The position numbers and the translations under genes were made by a program. DNA of 64,000 nt. It comes from an uncultured Opitutia bacterium. Lineage in GTDB: Bacteria > Verrucomicrobiota > Verrucomicrobiia > Opitutales > UBA953. Where the stretch lies: the NCBI GenBank assembly GCA_903855995.1, contig CAIOAN010000008.1, positions 372,001-436,000 on the forward strand. The letters are read 5' to 3'. This document shows, piece by piece, positions 7,662 to 16,082 of the stretch (its first letter is position 1; each line of letters begins with the position of its first letter). The notes under the pieces are model-generated. The model did not search any database. It was not told the origin of the DNA and saw only the letters and a program-made list of their open reading frames with translations.

Positions 7662-9851
7662 TTAGCGACGGTCCGGACGGTCGCCACGGGGGCGATCCAT
7701 CGGCTTCGGGGCAGGAGCGTATTCGCGCCCTTCCTTCTCGGCGATGGCGGCGCGGCGAGAGAGGCGCACGCGGCCCTTGTCGTCGATGCCGACGCACTTG
7801 ACGATGATCTCGTCACCGAGCTTGCAGATGTCCTCGACGCGCTCGACGCGGTGGTCGGCGAGTTCGGAGACGTGCACGAGGCCTTCCTGGCCGGGGAGGC
7901 ATTCGACGAAAGCGCCGAATTCCTTCACCGAACGGATGATACCCTTGTACGTCTTGTTGATCTCGATCTGGGCCGAGAGGAGGTTGACCTCGTTGACCGC
8001 GCGGGCGAGGGACTCGCCGTCGGTCGCGAAGATCGTGACCCAACCGGAGTCGTCCTGATCGATGTCGAGCTGGCAACCGGTGTATTCCGTGATGCGCTTG
8101 ATGTTCTTGCCGCCCGGGCCGATGAGCGCGCCGATCTTATCGGACGGAATCTTGATGCGGTGGGTGCGAGGGGCGCAGGGCTTCAGCTCGGCGCGGGTGG
8201 CCGGCATGGTCTTGGCCATGATGTCCAGGATCGCGTCGCGGGAGACCTTGTTCTGGGCGATGGCTTCCTTGGCGATGTTTATCGGGAGACCGTGGATCTT
8301 AAGGTCCAGCTGGAAGGCGGTGATGCCTTCGCGGGTGCCGCAGATCTTGAAGTCCATGTCGCCGTAGTGGTCTTCGGCGCCGATGATGTCGGTCAGCACG
8401 CGGTGCTTCACGATCTTACCGGCGGCGTCTTCGGTCACGAGACCGCAGGAGATGCCGGCGACCGGGGCCTTGATGGGCACGCCGGCGTCGAGGAGCGCGA
8501 GGGTGCCGCCACAGACGGAAGCCATCGAGGTGGAGCCATTGGATTCCATGATCTCGGAGACGAGACGGATGGAGTACGGGAAGTCCTGCTCGGAAGGCAG
8601 CACGGAGAGCAGCGAGCGCTCGGCGAGGTTACCGTGGCCGGTTTCGCGGCGGGAGGTCATACCGAAACGGCCGGTCTCACCCACCGAGAAGGGCGGGAAG
8701 TTGTAGTGCAGGAGGAACGAGCGCTTGCTCGGGCCGCCGGTGATGGCGTCGACTTCCTGGGCATCCTTGGAGGTACCGAGGGTCGCGAGGACGAGACCCT
8801 GGGTTTCGCCGCGCTGGAAGAGCGAGGAACCATGGACGCGAGGAAGCACGTCGACTTCACAGGAGATCGCACGGAGATCCAGCGGCTTGCGGCCGTCGGC
8901 GCGTTCACCGCTCTGAATGATGGCGTTGCGGTAGACCTTCTCCTGGAGCTTTTCGAAGGCCATCTTGATCTGGCGGGAGTCGAAGACGTCACCGAGCTCA
9001 GCCTTACAGGCAGCCTTGGCCTTCTCGATCACGGCCTTCACGGCGTCGCCACGTTCCTTCTTGGAAGCGAGGAAGATCGCCTTCTTGAGCTGGTCGCCTT
9101 CGGCGGCCACGCGTTCGCAGATGGCGAGGGCCTTAGGTTCACAGACCACGAGCGGGAAGACGCGCTTGGTCTTGGAGTACATCGCGGCGAGCTTGCGCTG
9201 AGCGGCGATGATTGGCTGAATGGCCTTCTGAGCGTACTCGAGGGCGGCGATGAAATCGGCTTCCGGCAGCTGGTCGGCCGAACCTTCGATCATCATCATG
9301 TCGCTTTCGTTGCCGACGTAGATGAGATCGAGGTCGGACTCATACTGCTGTTCGTGGGTCGGATTGACGACGAACTGGCCGGCGACGCGACCAAGGCGGA
9401 TACCCGCAATCGGGCCGTTCCACGGGATGTCGGAGCAAAGGAGAGCGGCGGAAGCGCCGTTCACCATGAGCACGTCGGAGTCGTTGATCTGGTCAGCCGA
9501 GAGGAGGAGGCCGATCACCTGGACTTCGTTGAGGAAACCTTCAGGGAAGAGCGGGCGGAGGGGACGATCGCAGAGGCGCGAGGTCAGGATTTCCTTGTCG
9601 GAAGGCTTGCCTTCGCGACGGAAGTAACCGCCCGGGAAACGGCCGGCCGCCGCGAACTTCTCGCGGTAGTCGACGGTCAGGGGGAAGAAGTCCTGGTCGG
9701 GGGAGCGCAGTTCTTCGGCGGCGGTGGCCGACACGAAGAGCGTCGTTTCTCCCTTGCTGATGGTGACCGCGCCATTGGCGAGGCGGGCGATGGAGCCCGT
9801 GTTAATCGTGATACCGAGTTCTTCGATGGTCACGGAGTGTTTTTGTTTCAT
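7662..9851 (-). CDS. pnp: Polyribonucleotide nucleotidyltransferase (PNPase)
   Basis: 729 residues, the normal length. Two RNase PH-like domains are present: the first begins [18 protein letters not shown] and includes [15 protein letters not shown] and [16 protein letters not shown]; the second includes [21 protein letters not shown] and [18 protein letters not shown] with the catalytic-site GDMDFK motif. A KH domain follows ([19 protein letters not shown], about 565-625), then an S1 domain ([20 protein letters not shown], about 635-705) and a charged proline-rich tail. The enzyme degrades RNA 3'-5' phosphorolytically as a trimer. It is downstream of rpsO in the classic rpsO-pnp order. No Shine-Dalgarno is seen before its ATG (leader CAAACACAC). 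Confidence 0.97.
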   Translation of the reverse strand: MKQKHSVTIEELGITINTGSIARLANGAVTISKGETTLFVSATAAEELRSPDQDFFPLTVDYREKFAAAGRFPGGYFRREGKPSDKEILTSRLCDRPLRPLFPEGFLNEVQVIGLLLSADQINDSDVLMVNGASAALLCSDIPWNGPIAGIRLGRVAGQFVVNPTHEQQYESDLDLIYVGNESDMMMIEGSADQLPEADFIAALEYAQKAIQPIIAAQRKLAAMYSKTKRVFPLVVCEPKALAICERVAAEGDQLKKAIFLASKKERGDAVKAVIEKAKAACKAELGDVFDSRQIKMAFEKLQEKVYRNAIIQSGERADGRKPLDLRAISCEVDVLPRVHGSSLFQRGETQGLVLATLGTSKDAQEVDAITGGPSKRSFLLHYNFPPFSVGETGRFGMTSRRETGHGNLAERSLLSVLPSEQDFPYSIRLVSEIMESNGSTSMASVCGGTLALLDAGVPIKAPVAGISCGLVTEDAAGKIVKHRVLTDIIGAEDHYGDMDFKICGTREGITAFQLDLKIHGLPINIAKEAIAQNKVSRDAILDIMAKTMPATRAELKPCAPRTHRIKIPSDKIGALIGPGGKNIKRITEYTGCQLDIDQDDSGWVTIFATDGESLARAVNEVNLLSAQIEINKTYKGIIRSVKEFGAFVECLPGQEGLVHVSELADHRVERVEDICKLGDEIIVKCVGIDDKGRVRLSRRAAIAEKEGREYAPAPKPMDRPRGDRPDRR

Positions 9852-9928
9852 GTGTGTGTTTGCTTGGTGCTTTGTGTCGGGCGGAATTGCCCGACGGGTT
9901 TTTGTTATTGGTGGGTGAAAAGCGGACG

Positions 9929-9950
9929 TCCCAGCCTAGGCTGGGACGCT
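9929..9950. repeat. Perfect 22-bp palindrome between rpsO and pnp
   Basis: Two 11-base arms (CGTCCCAGCCT and its exact complement) meet with no spacer, giving a perfect palindrome in the rpsO-pnp intergenic region. As RNA it would form a strong stem with a tight loop. In other bacteria this intergenic region holds a hairpin cut by RNase III, through which PNPase represses its own mRNA; the same role is plausible here. It is followed on the minus strand by GTCCGCTTTT, so partial termination is also possible. Confidence 0.55.
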
Positions 9951-9955
9951 CGGTG

Positions 9956-9976
9956 AACAGAAGCGCCCGGAGGCGC
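9956..9976 (-). terminator. Weak hairpin after rpsO
   Basis: Three bases after the rpsO stop, the minus strand forms a GCGCC / GGCGC stem with a four-base loop, followed by TTCTGTT. The stem is short and the T-run is interrupted, so it is more likely a 3'-end stabiliser or a leaky terminator that lets some transcription continue into pnp. Confidence 0.35.
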
Positions 9977-9979
9977 CGT

Positions 9980-10240
9980 TCACTTGCGAAGGTTAAGCTT
10001 GGCCAGGAGCGCGTTATAGCGATCCAGGTCAGACGACTTCAGGTACGCGAGGAGCTTGCGACGACGATTCGTAAGCATGATCAGACCGCGACGGGAGTGG
10101 AAATCCTTGCGGTGGGTACGCAGGTGCTCGGTCAGGTGAGTGACGCGGGCGGAGATGAGGGCGACCTGGACTTCAGGGGAGCCGGTATCCTTGGCATCCT
10201 GCTGGTGCTTCTTGATGACTTCAGACTTATTGACGGACAT
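9980..10240 (-). CDS. rpsO: 30S ribosomal protein S15
   Basis: 86 residues, close to the 88-89 of other S15 proteins. It shows the family signature around [23 protein letters not shown] and [26 protein letters not shown], which contact the 16S rRNA three-way junction and h22. S15 is a primary binder of 16S rRNA in 30S assembly. It lies 128 bp upstream of pnp on the same strand. The ATG is preceded by CTAACCACCACC with no purine-rich Shine-Dalgarno. The 256 bp upstream (10241-10496) carries no gene; it presumably holds the promoter, but I see no convincing -35/-10 pair. Confidence 0.97.
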   Translation of the reverse strand: MSVNKSEVIKKHQQDAKDTGSPEVQVALISARVTHLTEHLRTHRKDFHSRRGLIMLTNRRRKLLAYLKSSDLDRYNALLAKLNLRK

Positions 10241-10496
10241 GGTGGTGGTTAGTTTTGGGTTGATGATGGCCGACCTGGGAGAGATTCCCGAAAGCCCCGC
10301 CGAATGGCCGGGCTCTCCGTCTGGAATAGGCTTTCGCCTACCGACCAGCGTGAGAAGGGCTCCGCCCCTCTCCCTAACGAAGTTGACCCATGGAAATGAC
10401 AGTCGCCCCCCCTCTTAGCAAGAAGGAACTACCCCGCAGCGCCCCCCTTAAATCCGTGAATATAAGCCCGATTTCCGTCGTCTGAAGGCCTGGCCG

Positions 10497-10886
10497 TCAG
10501 TTGGGCAGCTCGAGCCAATAGACGTCCGCCTCATTCCGCTGAATGGCCGGAAAATGCCAACCGCGCGGCTCCGGGATAATCTCGGATAAATCAAAGGCCT
10601 GAACCGACTTGGGGAGCGGCTCGAAATAAAGGGTAAACTGGTAGGGACGCTCCCAGGGGACCGGCAGCCAATGCGGATACATCGAAATATTCTCGAACCC
10701 GACCAGCGAACTGGTGTGCGCCGAATCCCGATCGAGTAAAAAAGTGCTCTGCCAGATACGCAAGCTGTGGGCGTAATAAGGGGCGCAGCGCACATGGACC
10801 ACCACGGGTTGGAGCGGGCGGATCTCCACTTCCCGGAGAACGACCGGCGCGAGCACCGGAGTGAGGGTCGGGACGACTGGACTCAT
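10497..10886 (-). CDS. Hypothetical protein, 129 aa
   Basis: Not recognised. The product is a soluble-looking 129-residue protein with a proline/valine-rich N-terminus (VVPTLTPVLAPVVL), then HVRCAPYYAHSLRIWQSTF, SLVGFENISMYPHWLPV and a C-terminal GWHFPAIQRNEADVYWLELPN. It has no signal peptide, no membrane segment and no cysteine cluster. The many aromatic residues and the phrase FTLYFEPLP suggest a small beta-rich domain. Codon use matches its neighbours, and no overlapping frame on the other strand makes a better gene. It stands alone between rpsO and yhbY, so context gives no clue. Confidence 0.6.
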   Translation of the reverse strand: MSPVVPTLTPVLAPVVLREVEIRPLQPVVVHVRCAPYYAHSLRIWQSTFLLDRDSAHTSSLVGFENISMYPHWLPVPWERPYQFTLYFEPLPKSVQAFDLSEIIPEPRGWHFPAIQRNEADVYWLELPN

Positions 10887-10994
10887 GGGGAAAGATTATG
10901 CCACCCGCGCCCGCCACCGCAAGACACGGACAGGCGGGAAGCAGGCCCTATTAGCCCGTTGACTCCCCCGCCCCGCACAATCGTCATAGGAGGT

Positions 10995-11294
10995 ATGGAA
11001 TCAGGCTCTGAAGATCAACCCCGCCTCACCGGCGCTGAACGTGGCAAGCTGCGGAGTCTCGCCCAGACCCTCGACCCGAAGGTATTCGTTGGCAAGGCCG
11101 GTGTGAACGCCGGAATCGCCAAACTTCTGGAAGAGGCCTTCCGTAATGCCGACTTGGTCAAGGTACGCTTTACCGCGGAACGCGATGTCATGGATGCGCA
11201 GGCCAAGGAACTCGCCGGACTCACCGAAAGCGAAGTCATCGGCTCCGTGGGCCGAACGGCGACGTTCTTCAAGCTCGGCGCCGATATCGAATAA
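10995..11294 (+). CDS. yhbY: YhbY/CRS1-type RNA-binding protein
   Basis: 99 residues starting at ATG 10995. The CRM (YhbY) fold is clear: LTGAERGKLRSLAQTLDPKVFVGKAGVN with the GxxG-like VGKAGV loop, then LLEEAFRNADLVKVRF and a final VGRTATFFKLGADIE. YhbY-type proteins associate with pre-50S ribosomes. A strong AGGAGG lies directly before the start with a single base between it and ATG, which is far shorter than normal. No alternative in-frame start would give better spacing. It is followed after 3 bp by ispA, so the two are probably co-transcribed. Confidence 0.85.
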   Translation: MESGSEDQPRLTGAERGKLRSLAQTLDPKVFVGKAGVNAGIAKLLEEAFRNADLVKVRFTAERDVMDAQAKELAGLTESEVIGSVGRTATFFKLGADIE

Positions 11295-11297
11295 ACG

Positions 11298-12185
11298 ATG
11301 GACGCCTCGCTGTTTCAGTCACGGCACGAGGCACTCATCCAGCAGGCGGAATCCGCGCTCCGTCGGCTGACGCCTTCGGCCGAGACCCGTCCGGCCCGTC
11401 TGCATGCCGCGATGCGTTACTCGCTCGAGGCCGGCGGCAAGCGCCTCCGCCCCGTGCTCTGCCTCGCCGCCGCCGTCGCCTTCAACCCCGAGGCAAATGC
11501 CGAGCATGCCGCCACTGCGCTCGAATGTATTCACACCTATTCGCTGATACACGACGACTTGCCCTGCATGGACAACTCGGACCTGCGACGCGGTCGCCCC
11601 TCCTGCCATAAGGCCTTCGACGAGGCCACCGCCTTACTCGCCGGCGATGCCCTCCAACCACTCGCCTTCGAGTTACTGGCCTACGGCTATGCCGCCCAAC
11701 CCGCCCTGGCCACCGCCCTTATCGCTGAACTCGCCCAAACCGCCGGGTCGACCCTGCTGGTCGGCGGGCAGACCGAAGACATGGGCGGGCTCGCCGCCGG
11801 CGCCGACGCTGAGCGGCTCGAATTCATCTTATTGGGAAAGACCGCCGCGATGCTCAGCGCACCCTTCGCCATGGGCGCGATGATCGGGGGGGCCTCTCCC
11901 GTCGACGTCGAACATTTCCGCCAAGCCGGCCGAGCCGCCGGGATTGCCTTTCAACTGGTCGACGACCTACTTGATCTGACCGCTGACGCCGCGCAGTTGG
12001 GCAAGCCGGTCGGCGCCGATGCTCAGAATGGCAAGTTCACATATGCCCGATTTCATGGCGTCGAGGCCGCCCGGCAGCGCATCCAAGCCCTCACGGAAGA
12101 AGCGAGCGGACACCTTCAGGCCAGCAACGCAGACAGTACATTCATCTGTGAACTCGTGCGTCGGATGGCCGCGCGAAAGCACTGA
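11298..12185 (+). CDS. ispA: Polyprenyl (farnesyl/geranyl) diphosphate synthase
   Basis: 295 residues, typical for bacterial FPP synthases. It has SLEAGGKRLRPVLCLAA (substrate-binding Lys-Arg), the first aspartate-rich motif in SLIHDDLPCMDNSDLRRGRPS, LLAGDALQPLAFELLA, TEDMGG, and the second aspartate-rich motif FQLVDDLLDLT. It joins IPP with DMAPP/GPP to give C15 (possibly C20) diphosphate for quinone and undecaprenyl-lipid synthesis. It follows yhbY by 3 bp. Its TGA stop abuts the stop of the convergent DUF983-type gene with no base between, forming TGATCA. Confidence 0.93.
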   Translation: MDASLFQSRHEALIQQAESALRRLTPSAETRPARLHAAMRYSLEAGGKRLRPVLCLAAAVAFNPEANAEHAATALECIHTYSLIHDDLPCMDNSDLRRGRPSCHKAFDEATALLAGDALQPLAFELLAYGYAAQPALATALIAELAQTAGSTLLVGGQTEDMGGLAAGADAERLEFILLGKTAAMLSAPFAMGAMIGGASPVDVEHFRQAGRAAGIAFQLVDDLLDLTADAAQLGKPVGADAQNGKFTYARFHGVEAARQRIQALTEEASGHLQASNADSTFICELVRRMAARKH

Positions 12186-12590
12186 TCAATCGTCCAGGCG
12201 TCGTCCGCCCGATGGCAGTTGATCCGGCAGGAACGCATAATAAGTTCCCACCCATAAGCGCCATGAGAGTGCATGGATGAATGGCGGCACGAGAAAGATC
12301 GCCAACACAGCCGAACGCACGAGCCAATCGTGCCCTATCAGTTCGAGACCATAAGCCAGGAGCAGCAGCGGCAGGACGCCGAAAGCCGTCAGTCCGTAAT
12401 TCCAGACAATCGCGCCCAGGAAAAAACCCTCCTTCCGGCGCAGCACCAGGCCGCAGGAGGAACACGCTGCCGGCGTATCCCAAAGTCGGGCGAAATATCC
12501 GGTCCGATCCGCCGCACCACGAACCTTCGCGCCGCAATCCGGACAACAGCCGCGGGCTGACTTCCAGAAGATATCAGAGCGAAACTGCAT
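12186..12590 (-). CDS. DUF983-like zinc-ribbon membrane protein
   Basis: 134 residues. The N-terminal half has two CxxC pairs, GCCPDCGAKV and ACSSCGLVLRR, the zinc-ribbon arrangement of DUF983 proteins. Two hydrophobic segments follow (IVWNYGLTAFGVLPLLLLAYGL and LVRSAVLAIFLVPPFIHALSW). The family is found in many alphaproteobacteria and Bacteroidota and has no established function. The gene lies tail-to-tail with ispA, sharing the TGATCA at the stop codons. The family call rests on layout and cysteines only. Confidence 0.65.
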   Translation of the reverse strand: MQFRSDIFWKSARGCCPDCGAKVRGAADRTGYFARLWDTPAACSSCGLVLRRKEGFFLGAIVWNYGLTAFGVLPLLLLAYGLELIGHDWLVRSAVLAIFLVPPFIHALSWRLWVGTYYAFLPDQLPSGGRRLDD

Positions 12591-12620
12591 GCCGGCAGAC
12601 TATGCGGTCGGGCTGGCTTG

Positions 12621-12655
12621 TAAAGCAAAGGGCCGACCCCTGCGGAGTCGGCCCT
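12621..12655 (-). terminator. Probable terminator of rpsB-tsf
   Basis: On the minus strand a nine-pair perfect stem AGGGCCGAC / GTCGGCCCT with a nine-base loop lies 23 bp beyond the tsf stop and is followed by TTGCTTTACA. The T-run is interrupted, but stem strength and position fit an intrinsic terminator. Confidence 0.6.
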
Positions 12656-12677
12656 GATTAGCTAAGCGAAACTGAGA

Positions 12678-13718
12678 TTATTCGGCCGCCGTCTCACCCA
12701 CCTGGAAGCGGGCGAAGCGCACGATCGAAACTTCTTCTCCGACCTTACCTTTGGCAGATTCGAGCAGCTGCAGGATTTTTTGATCAGGATCGCGGAAATA
12801 AGCCTGCTCAAGGAGACAGGCGTCGGCGAAGAACTTGTCGACGCGACCGGAGACGATCTTCTCCATGTTCGCGAGCTGGCCCTTCTTGCGGGATTCGGCG
12901 GCGATGATCTGCTTCTCGCCGACTGCGATACGCTTCTCAAGTTCAGCGATGGCCTCGACGTCATTGGCAGCCTTCTGCTCGACGAGCTGGCCCTTGTAAT
13001 CCTCGACGATGCGCTTGGCTTCGTCGATGGCCTTGTCGGCCTCGGACTTGGTGAACTCAGTGGCGATTTCGCGCTCCTTGGCGACAACATCAGCGGAGAC
13101 ATCTTCGCGGCGGACGAAACGGGCATTATTGGCGACGACCTGCATCGCGAGCTGGCGAGCCAGTTCAGCGACTTCGGGGTTAGAGGCAGCAGCCTGGGTC
13201 TTGAGACCCAGTTCAAGGAGAACGGCAATCTTCGCACCCGTGTGCACGTAGGCTGAAACACGACCCACTCCGGAGGCTTCAAATTTCAAGACGCGGGCAA
13301 CCTTGAGGTTCTCACCGATCTTAAGCACCTGATCATTCAGGTAATCGTTCACCTTGCGTGACTTATCGGCGTGGTAAGGCTGGTCGAGGAGACTATCGAC
13401 GCCATTAGCGGACGCCTGACCAGCGAGTTCCTTGGCGAGAGCGATGAAGGCGTCGTTCTTGGCGACGAAGTCGGTTTCGCAGTTCAGTTCGAGGAGCGTG
13501 GCGGCGCGACCATCAGCCGTCACCTGGACAGCGAGGATACCCTCGCTCGCCTTTCGGTCGGCCTTCTTGTTGCGCGTGGCGACTCCCTTGATGCGGAGGA
13601 TTTCGACAGCCTTCTCCATGTCGCCGTTCGACTCGGTGAGGGCCTTCTTGCAATCCATCAGACCGGCGCCGGTACGCTGGCGCAGATCGTTGACCGTCTG
13701 GGCGGTAATAGCGGACAT
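12678..13718 (-). CDS. tsf: Elongation factor Ts
   Basis: 346 residues from ATG 13718, against about 283 in E. coli. The N-terminal UBA-like domain and the EF-Tu contact are clear (VNDLRQRTGAGLMDCKKAL; then LELNCETDFVAKND, the TDFV motif). The core continues to FVRREDVSADVVAKEREIA. Between about residues 225 and 283 there is an extra, highly charged, coiled-coil-like helix pair (EAIAELEKRIAVGEKQI) before the conserved end KIVSGRVDKFF and SIVRFARFQVGE. EF-Ts exchanges GDP on EF-Tu. It lies 7 bp after rpsB. There is no Shine-Dalgarno before the ATG (leader AAGTAATCCTGAC). Confidence 0.95.
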   Translation of the reverse strand: MSAITAQTVNDLRQRTGAGLMDCKKALTESNGDMEKAVEILRIKGVATRNKKADRKASEGILAVQVTADGRAATLLELNCETDFVAKNDAFIALAKELAGQASANGVDSLLDQPYHADKSRKVNDYLNDQVLKIGENLKVARVLKFEASGVGRVSAYVHTGAKIAVLLELGLKTQAAASNPEVAELARQLAMQVVANNARFVRREDVSADVVAKEREIATEFTKSEADKAIDEAKRIVEDYKGQLVEQKAANDVEAIAELEKRIAVGEKQIIAAESRKKGQLANMEKIVSGRVDKFFADACLLEQAYFRDPDQKILQLLESAKGKVGEEVSIVRFARFQVGETAAE

Positions 13719-13725
13719 GTCAGGA

Positions 13726-14580
13726 TTACTTGGACTTGCGAGGGCTGGGGCGCTTGGCGACGACCGCGGATCCTTCGACCTCAGGGCCTTCAGCACCAGC
13801 GAGAGCTTCAGCGGAGATATTCACCTCGGGCTGGACTGATTCGCCAGAATCCTGACGAGAAACTGCGATCACAGTCTTGCGATCCTGGCTCACGGCCTTG
13901 CGGCGGGCGAGACCAGCCTGAACGGCCTGCGTCAGCACTTCCACGATGAGGCGGATGGACTTGGCGGCGTCATCATTTCCCGGAACCGGGAACTTGAGGA
14001 GGGTCGGGTCAGAATTGGAATCACAGAGACCGATTACCGGGATGCCGAGACGAACGGCTTCGTTGACGGCGATTTCTTCGAGTTTGGTGTCGACGACGAT
14101 CATCGCGGCAGGCAGTTCGCGGTATTCAAGGAGGCCTTCGAAATTACGCTGCATGCGCAGCATCTCGCGCTTCACAGCGGCGGCTTCCTTCTTGTGCATC
14201 TTGGCAAGGGAACCGTCCTGCTCCATACGGAGGTAGGTGCGGTACTTATCGAGCGAGCGCTTGATGGTCGCGAAGTTGGTAAGAGTGCCGCCGAGCCAGC
14301 GGTTCACGGCGAAGGGCATGCCGGTCGACTTAGCGGCCTGACGCACGACTTCCTGCGCCTGGGGCTTGGTGGCGACGAAGAGCACTTCCTTGCCCTTGGC
14401 AGCGGCGTCCTCGATGAAGGCGGCAGCGGCGGCGAGGCACGCGTGCGTCTTCTCAAGGTCGATAATCGAAACACCATTGCGGTGATCGAAGATAAACGGA
14501 CGGCTGCGGGGGTTCCAGCGACGAGTCTGGTGTCCGAAGTGGACGCCGGCATCGAGGAGATCTTTGACTGTGATGTTCAT
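13726..14580 (-). CDS. rpsB: 30S ribosomal protein S2
   Basis: 284 residues from ATG 14580, with the family starts MNITVKDLLDAGVHFGHQTRRWNP and later NRWLGGTLTNFATIKRSL, MIVVDTKLEEIAVNEA and DSNSDPTLLKFPVPGNDDA. The conserved body ends near residue 230 (IRLIVEVLTQAV). About 50 further residues form an acidic then basic tail ending KRPSPRKSK, which is longer than in E. coli S2 (241 residues). A CGGAG lies ten bases before the start, a borderline Shine-Dalgarno. It forms the usual rpsB-tsf operon. The ORF-track start at 14625 adds 15 residues not seen in the family. Confidence 0.97.
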   Translation of the reverse strand: MNITVKDLLDAGVHFGHQTRRWNPRSRPFIFDHRNGVSIIDLEKTHACLAAAAAFIEDAAAKGKEVLFVATKPQAQEVVRQAAKSTGMPFAVNRWLGGTLTNFATIKRSLDKYRTYLRMEQDGSLAKMHKKEAAAVKREMLRMQRNFEGLLEYRELPAAMIVVDTKLEEIAVNEAVRLGIPVIGLCDSNSDPTLLKFPVPGNDDAAKSIRLIVEVLTQAVQAGLARRKAVSQDRKTVIAVSRQDSGESVQPEVNISAEALAGAEGPEVEGSAVVAKRPSPRKSK

Positions 14581-14801
14581 GGTATTTTGGCTCCGTATCC
14601 CGATTCCTGCCGAAGGAGGGGACATTGGATCTGTAGTATTGACTAGTTTTTGGGTTTTATGTCCGAAGCAATCGGCGGTCGCTTCAAACGGTGGAAAGTG
14701 AGTTCAAACACCCCTCCCCCGTCGGCGCAAGCGGGAAAATAGCCCCTTAAGGCCCGCTTTGGAACTGACAGGGCCCGCCGACCTCGGCACGGTCGCCTCA
14801 G

Positions 14802-16082
14802 ATGCCTTGGGCCTACCGGATACTTTTCCCGCTGCTGCTGATCCCAGCCCTGCCCTACTATGTCTGGCGGATGCTACGCCGGGGCGGTTACGGTGCCGGC
14901 TTCAGCCAAAGATTGGGCTTTTTCCCTACCCTAACCCCCAAGACCCCGGGCAAACGACGGATTTGGATCCAGGCCGTCTCCGTGGGAGAAATCGAAGCCA
15001 TCGGACCAATCCTTAAGTTACTCCAAAAGTCCGGCCAGGCGGAGATCATTCTGACGACTACGACCAGCACGGGCTACCGTCTCGCCCTCGAACGCTATCT
15101 GACCGTGGCGGACCGCATCGGCATTTTCCCCTCCGACCTCTGGCCTTGCAGCGCGCTGGCCTGGCGTCGCATCCAGCCCGACCAAATCATCCTCGTCGAA
15201 GGTGAACTCTGGCCCGAGCACCTCGCGCAAGCTCGTGCGCGCGGCGTGCCCGCCATCCTCATCAACGGACGCATCTCGGATAAATCTTTCGCGCGACACC
15301 AGCGTTTCCCGCGCGTCTCTTCCTACCTGCTCGGCCACTTCCAATGCATCGGCGCCGGAAGCGAAGAGGACCTTCGTCGCTTTCGAGCATTGGGCGCGTC
15401 GCCCGTCCTCACGGGAAATCTGAAATTCGACGTCGCCGGCGAGGCGCCGACGTCGACCGCCGAACGCACCCAGCTCCGGAGCGAACTCGGCTTCGGTGAA
15501 AATCCGCAGACGTTGGTCATCCTCGGCTCTTCCACTTGGAAAGGCGAAGAGACCCATCTCATCCGTATCGTCCGCAAACTCCGCGCCGCCAATTTCGACG
15601 TGCGCCTGCTCCTCGTCCCTCGCCACTCTGAACGCCGCGCGGAAGTCGCCGCCGAAGCCAGCGCCAGCGGCCTGGCCTGGCACCAACGCTCCACCGGCGG
15701 GGCCACGGCACCCGCCGACACGGTCATCCACCTCGCTGACACCACAGGCGAACTACGACGACTGACCCGGGCGGCCGATGTCGCTTTCTGCGGAAAGAGC
15801 CTTGCTCCACACGAAGGCGGCCAAACCCCGATTGAATGTGCCGCCGCCGGCGTGGCCATTGTCTACGGCCCCAGAATGACCAACTTCCGCGATATCTGCC
15901 AAGGGCTCGAAAGAGCCCAGGCCGCCTTCCGTGTCGAGAACGCCGACGAGCTCGACGCGCGCCTCACCCTGCTCTGCGCCGATGAGCGCCAGCGCACCGA
16001 AACCGGCCGAAACGGCTCCGCCTGGCATCAGGGCAATCGCGGAGCGACGGAACGCACGCTGGCCCTCGTCTTAGGCCGCTGA
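14802..16082 (+). CDS. waaA: 3-deoxy-D-manno-octulosonic acid (Kdo) transferase
   Basis: 426 residues, the normal length for WaaA/KdtA. An N-terminal membrane-anchor helix (YRILFPLLLIPALPYYVW) is followed by the GT30 domain: RIWIQAVSVGEIEAIGPIL, the catalytic Glu in ILVEGELWP, NGRISDKSF, and a C-terminal Rossmann half with TGNLKFD, LGSSTWKGEE, LLLVPRHSERR and FCGKSLAPHEGGQTPIE that binds CMP-Kdo. It adds Kdo to lipid A precursors at the cytoplasmic face of the inner membrane, so the cell makes LPS. Together with lptB and the LptC/A-like gene, it defines a Gram-negative envelope. It abuts trpD tail-to-tail at a TGATCA. Confidence 0.95.
   Translation: MPWAYRILFPLLLIPALPYYVWRMLRRGGYGAGFSQRLGFFPTLTPKTPGKRRIWIQAVSVGEIEAIGPILKLLQKSGQAEIILTTTTSTGYRLALERYLTVADRIGIFPSDLWPCSALAWRRIQPDQIILVEGELWPEHLAQARARGVPAILINGRISDKSFARHQRFPRVSSYLLGHFQCIGAGSEEDLRRFRALGASPVLTGNLKFDVAGEAPTSTAERTQLRSELGFGENPQTLVILGSSTWKGEETHLIRIVRKLRAANFDVRLLLVPRHSERRAEVAAEASASGLAWHQRSTGGATAPADTVIHLADTTGELRRLTRAADVAFCGKSLAPHEGGQTPIECAAAGVAIVYGPRMTNFRDICQGLERAQAAFRVENADELDARLTLLCADERQRTETGRNGSAWHQGNRGATERTLALVLGR

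Noticed and set aside
7626-9956. 776-aa plus-strand ORF opposite pnp
   Set aside because: It is the antisense frame of pnp in GC-rich DNA, with unnatural composition (runs of G, D, H, E) and no domains; pnp is unmistakable.
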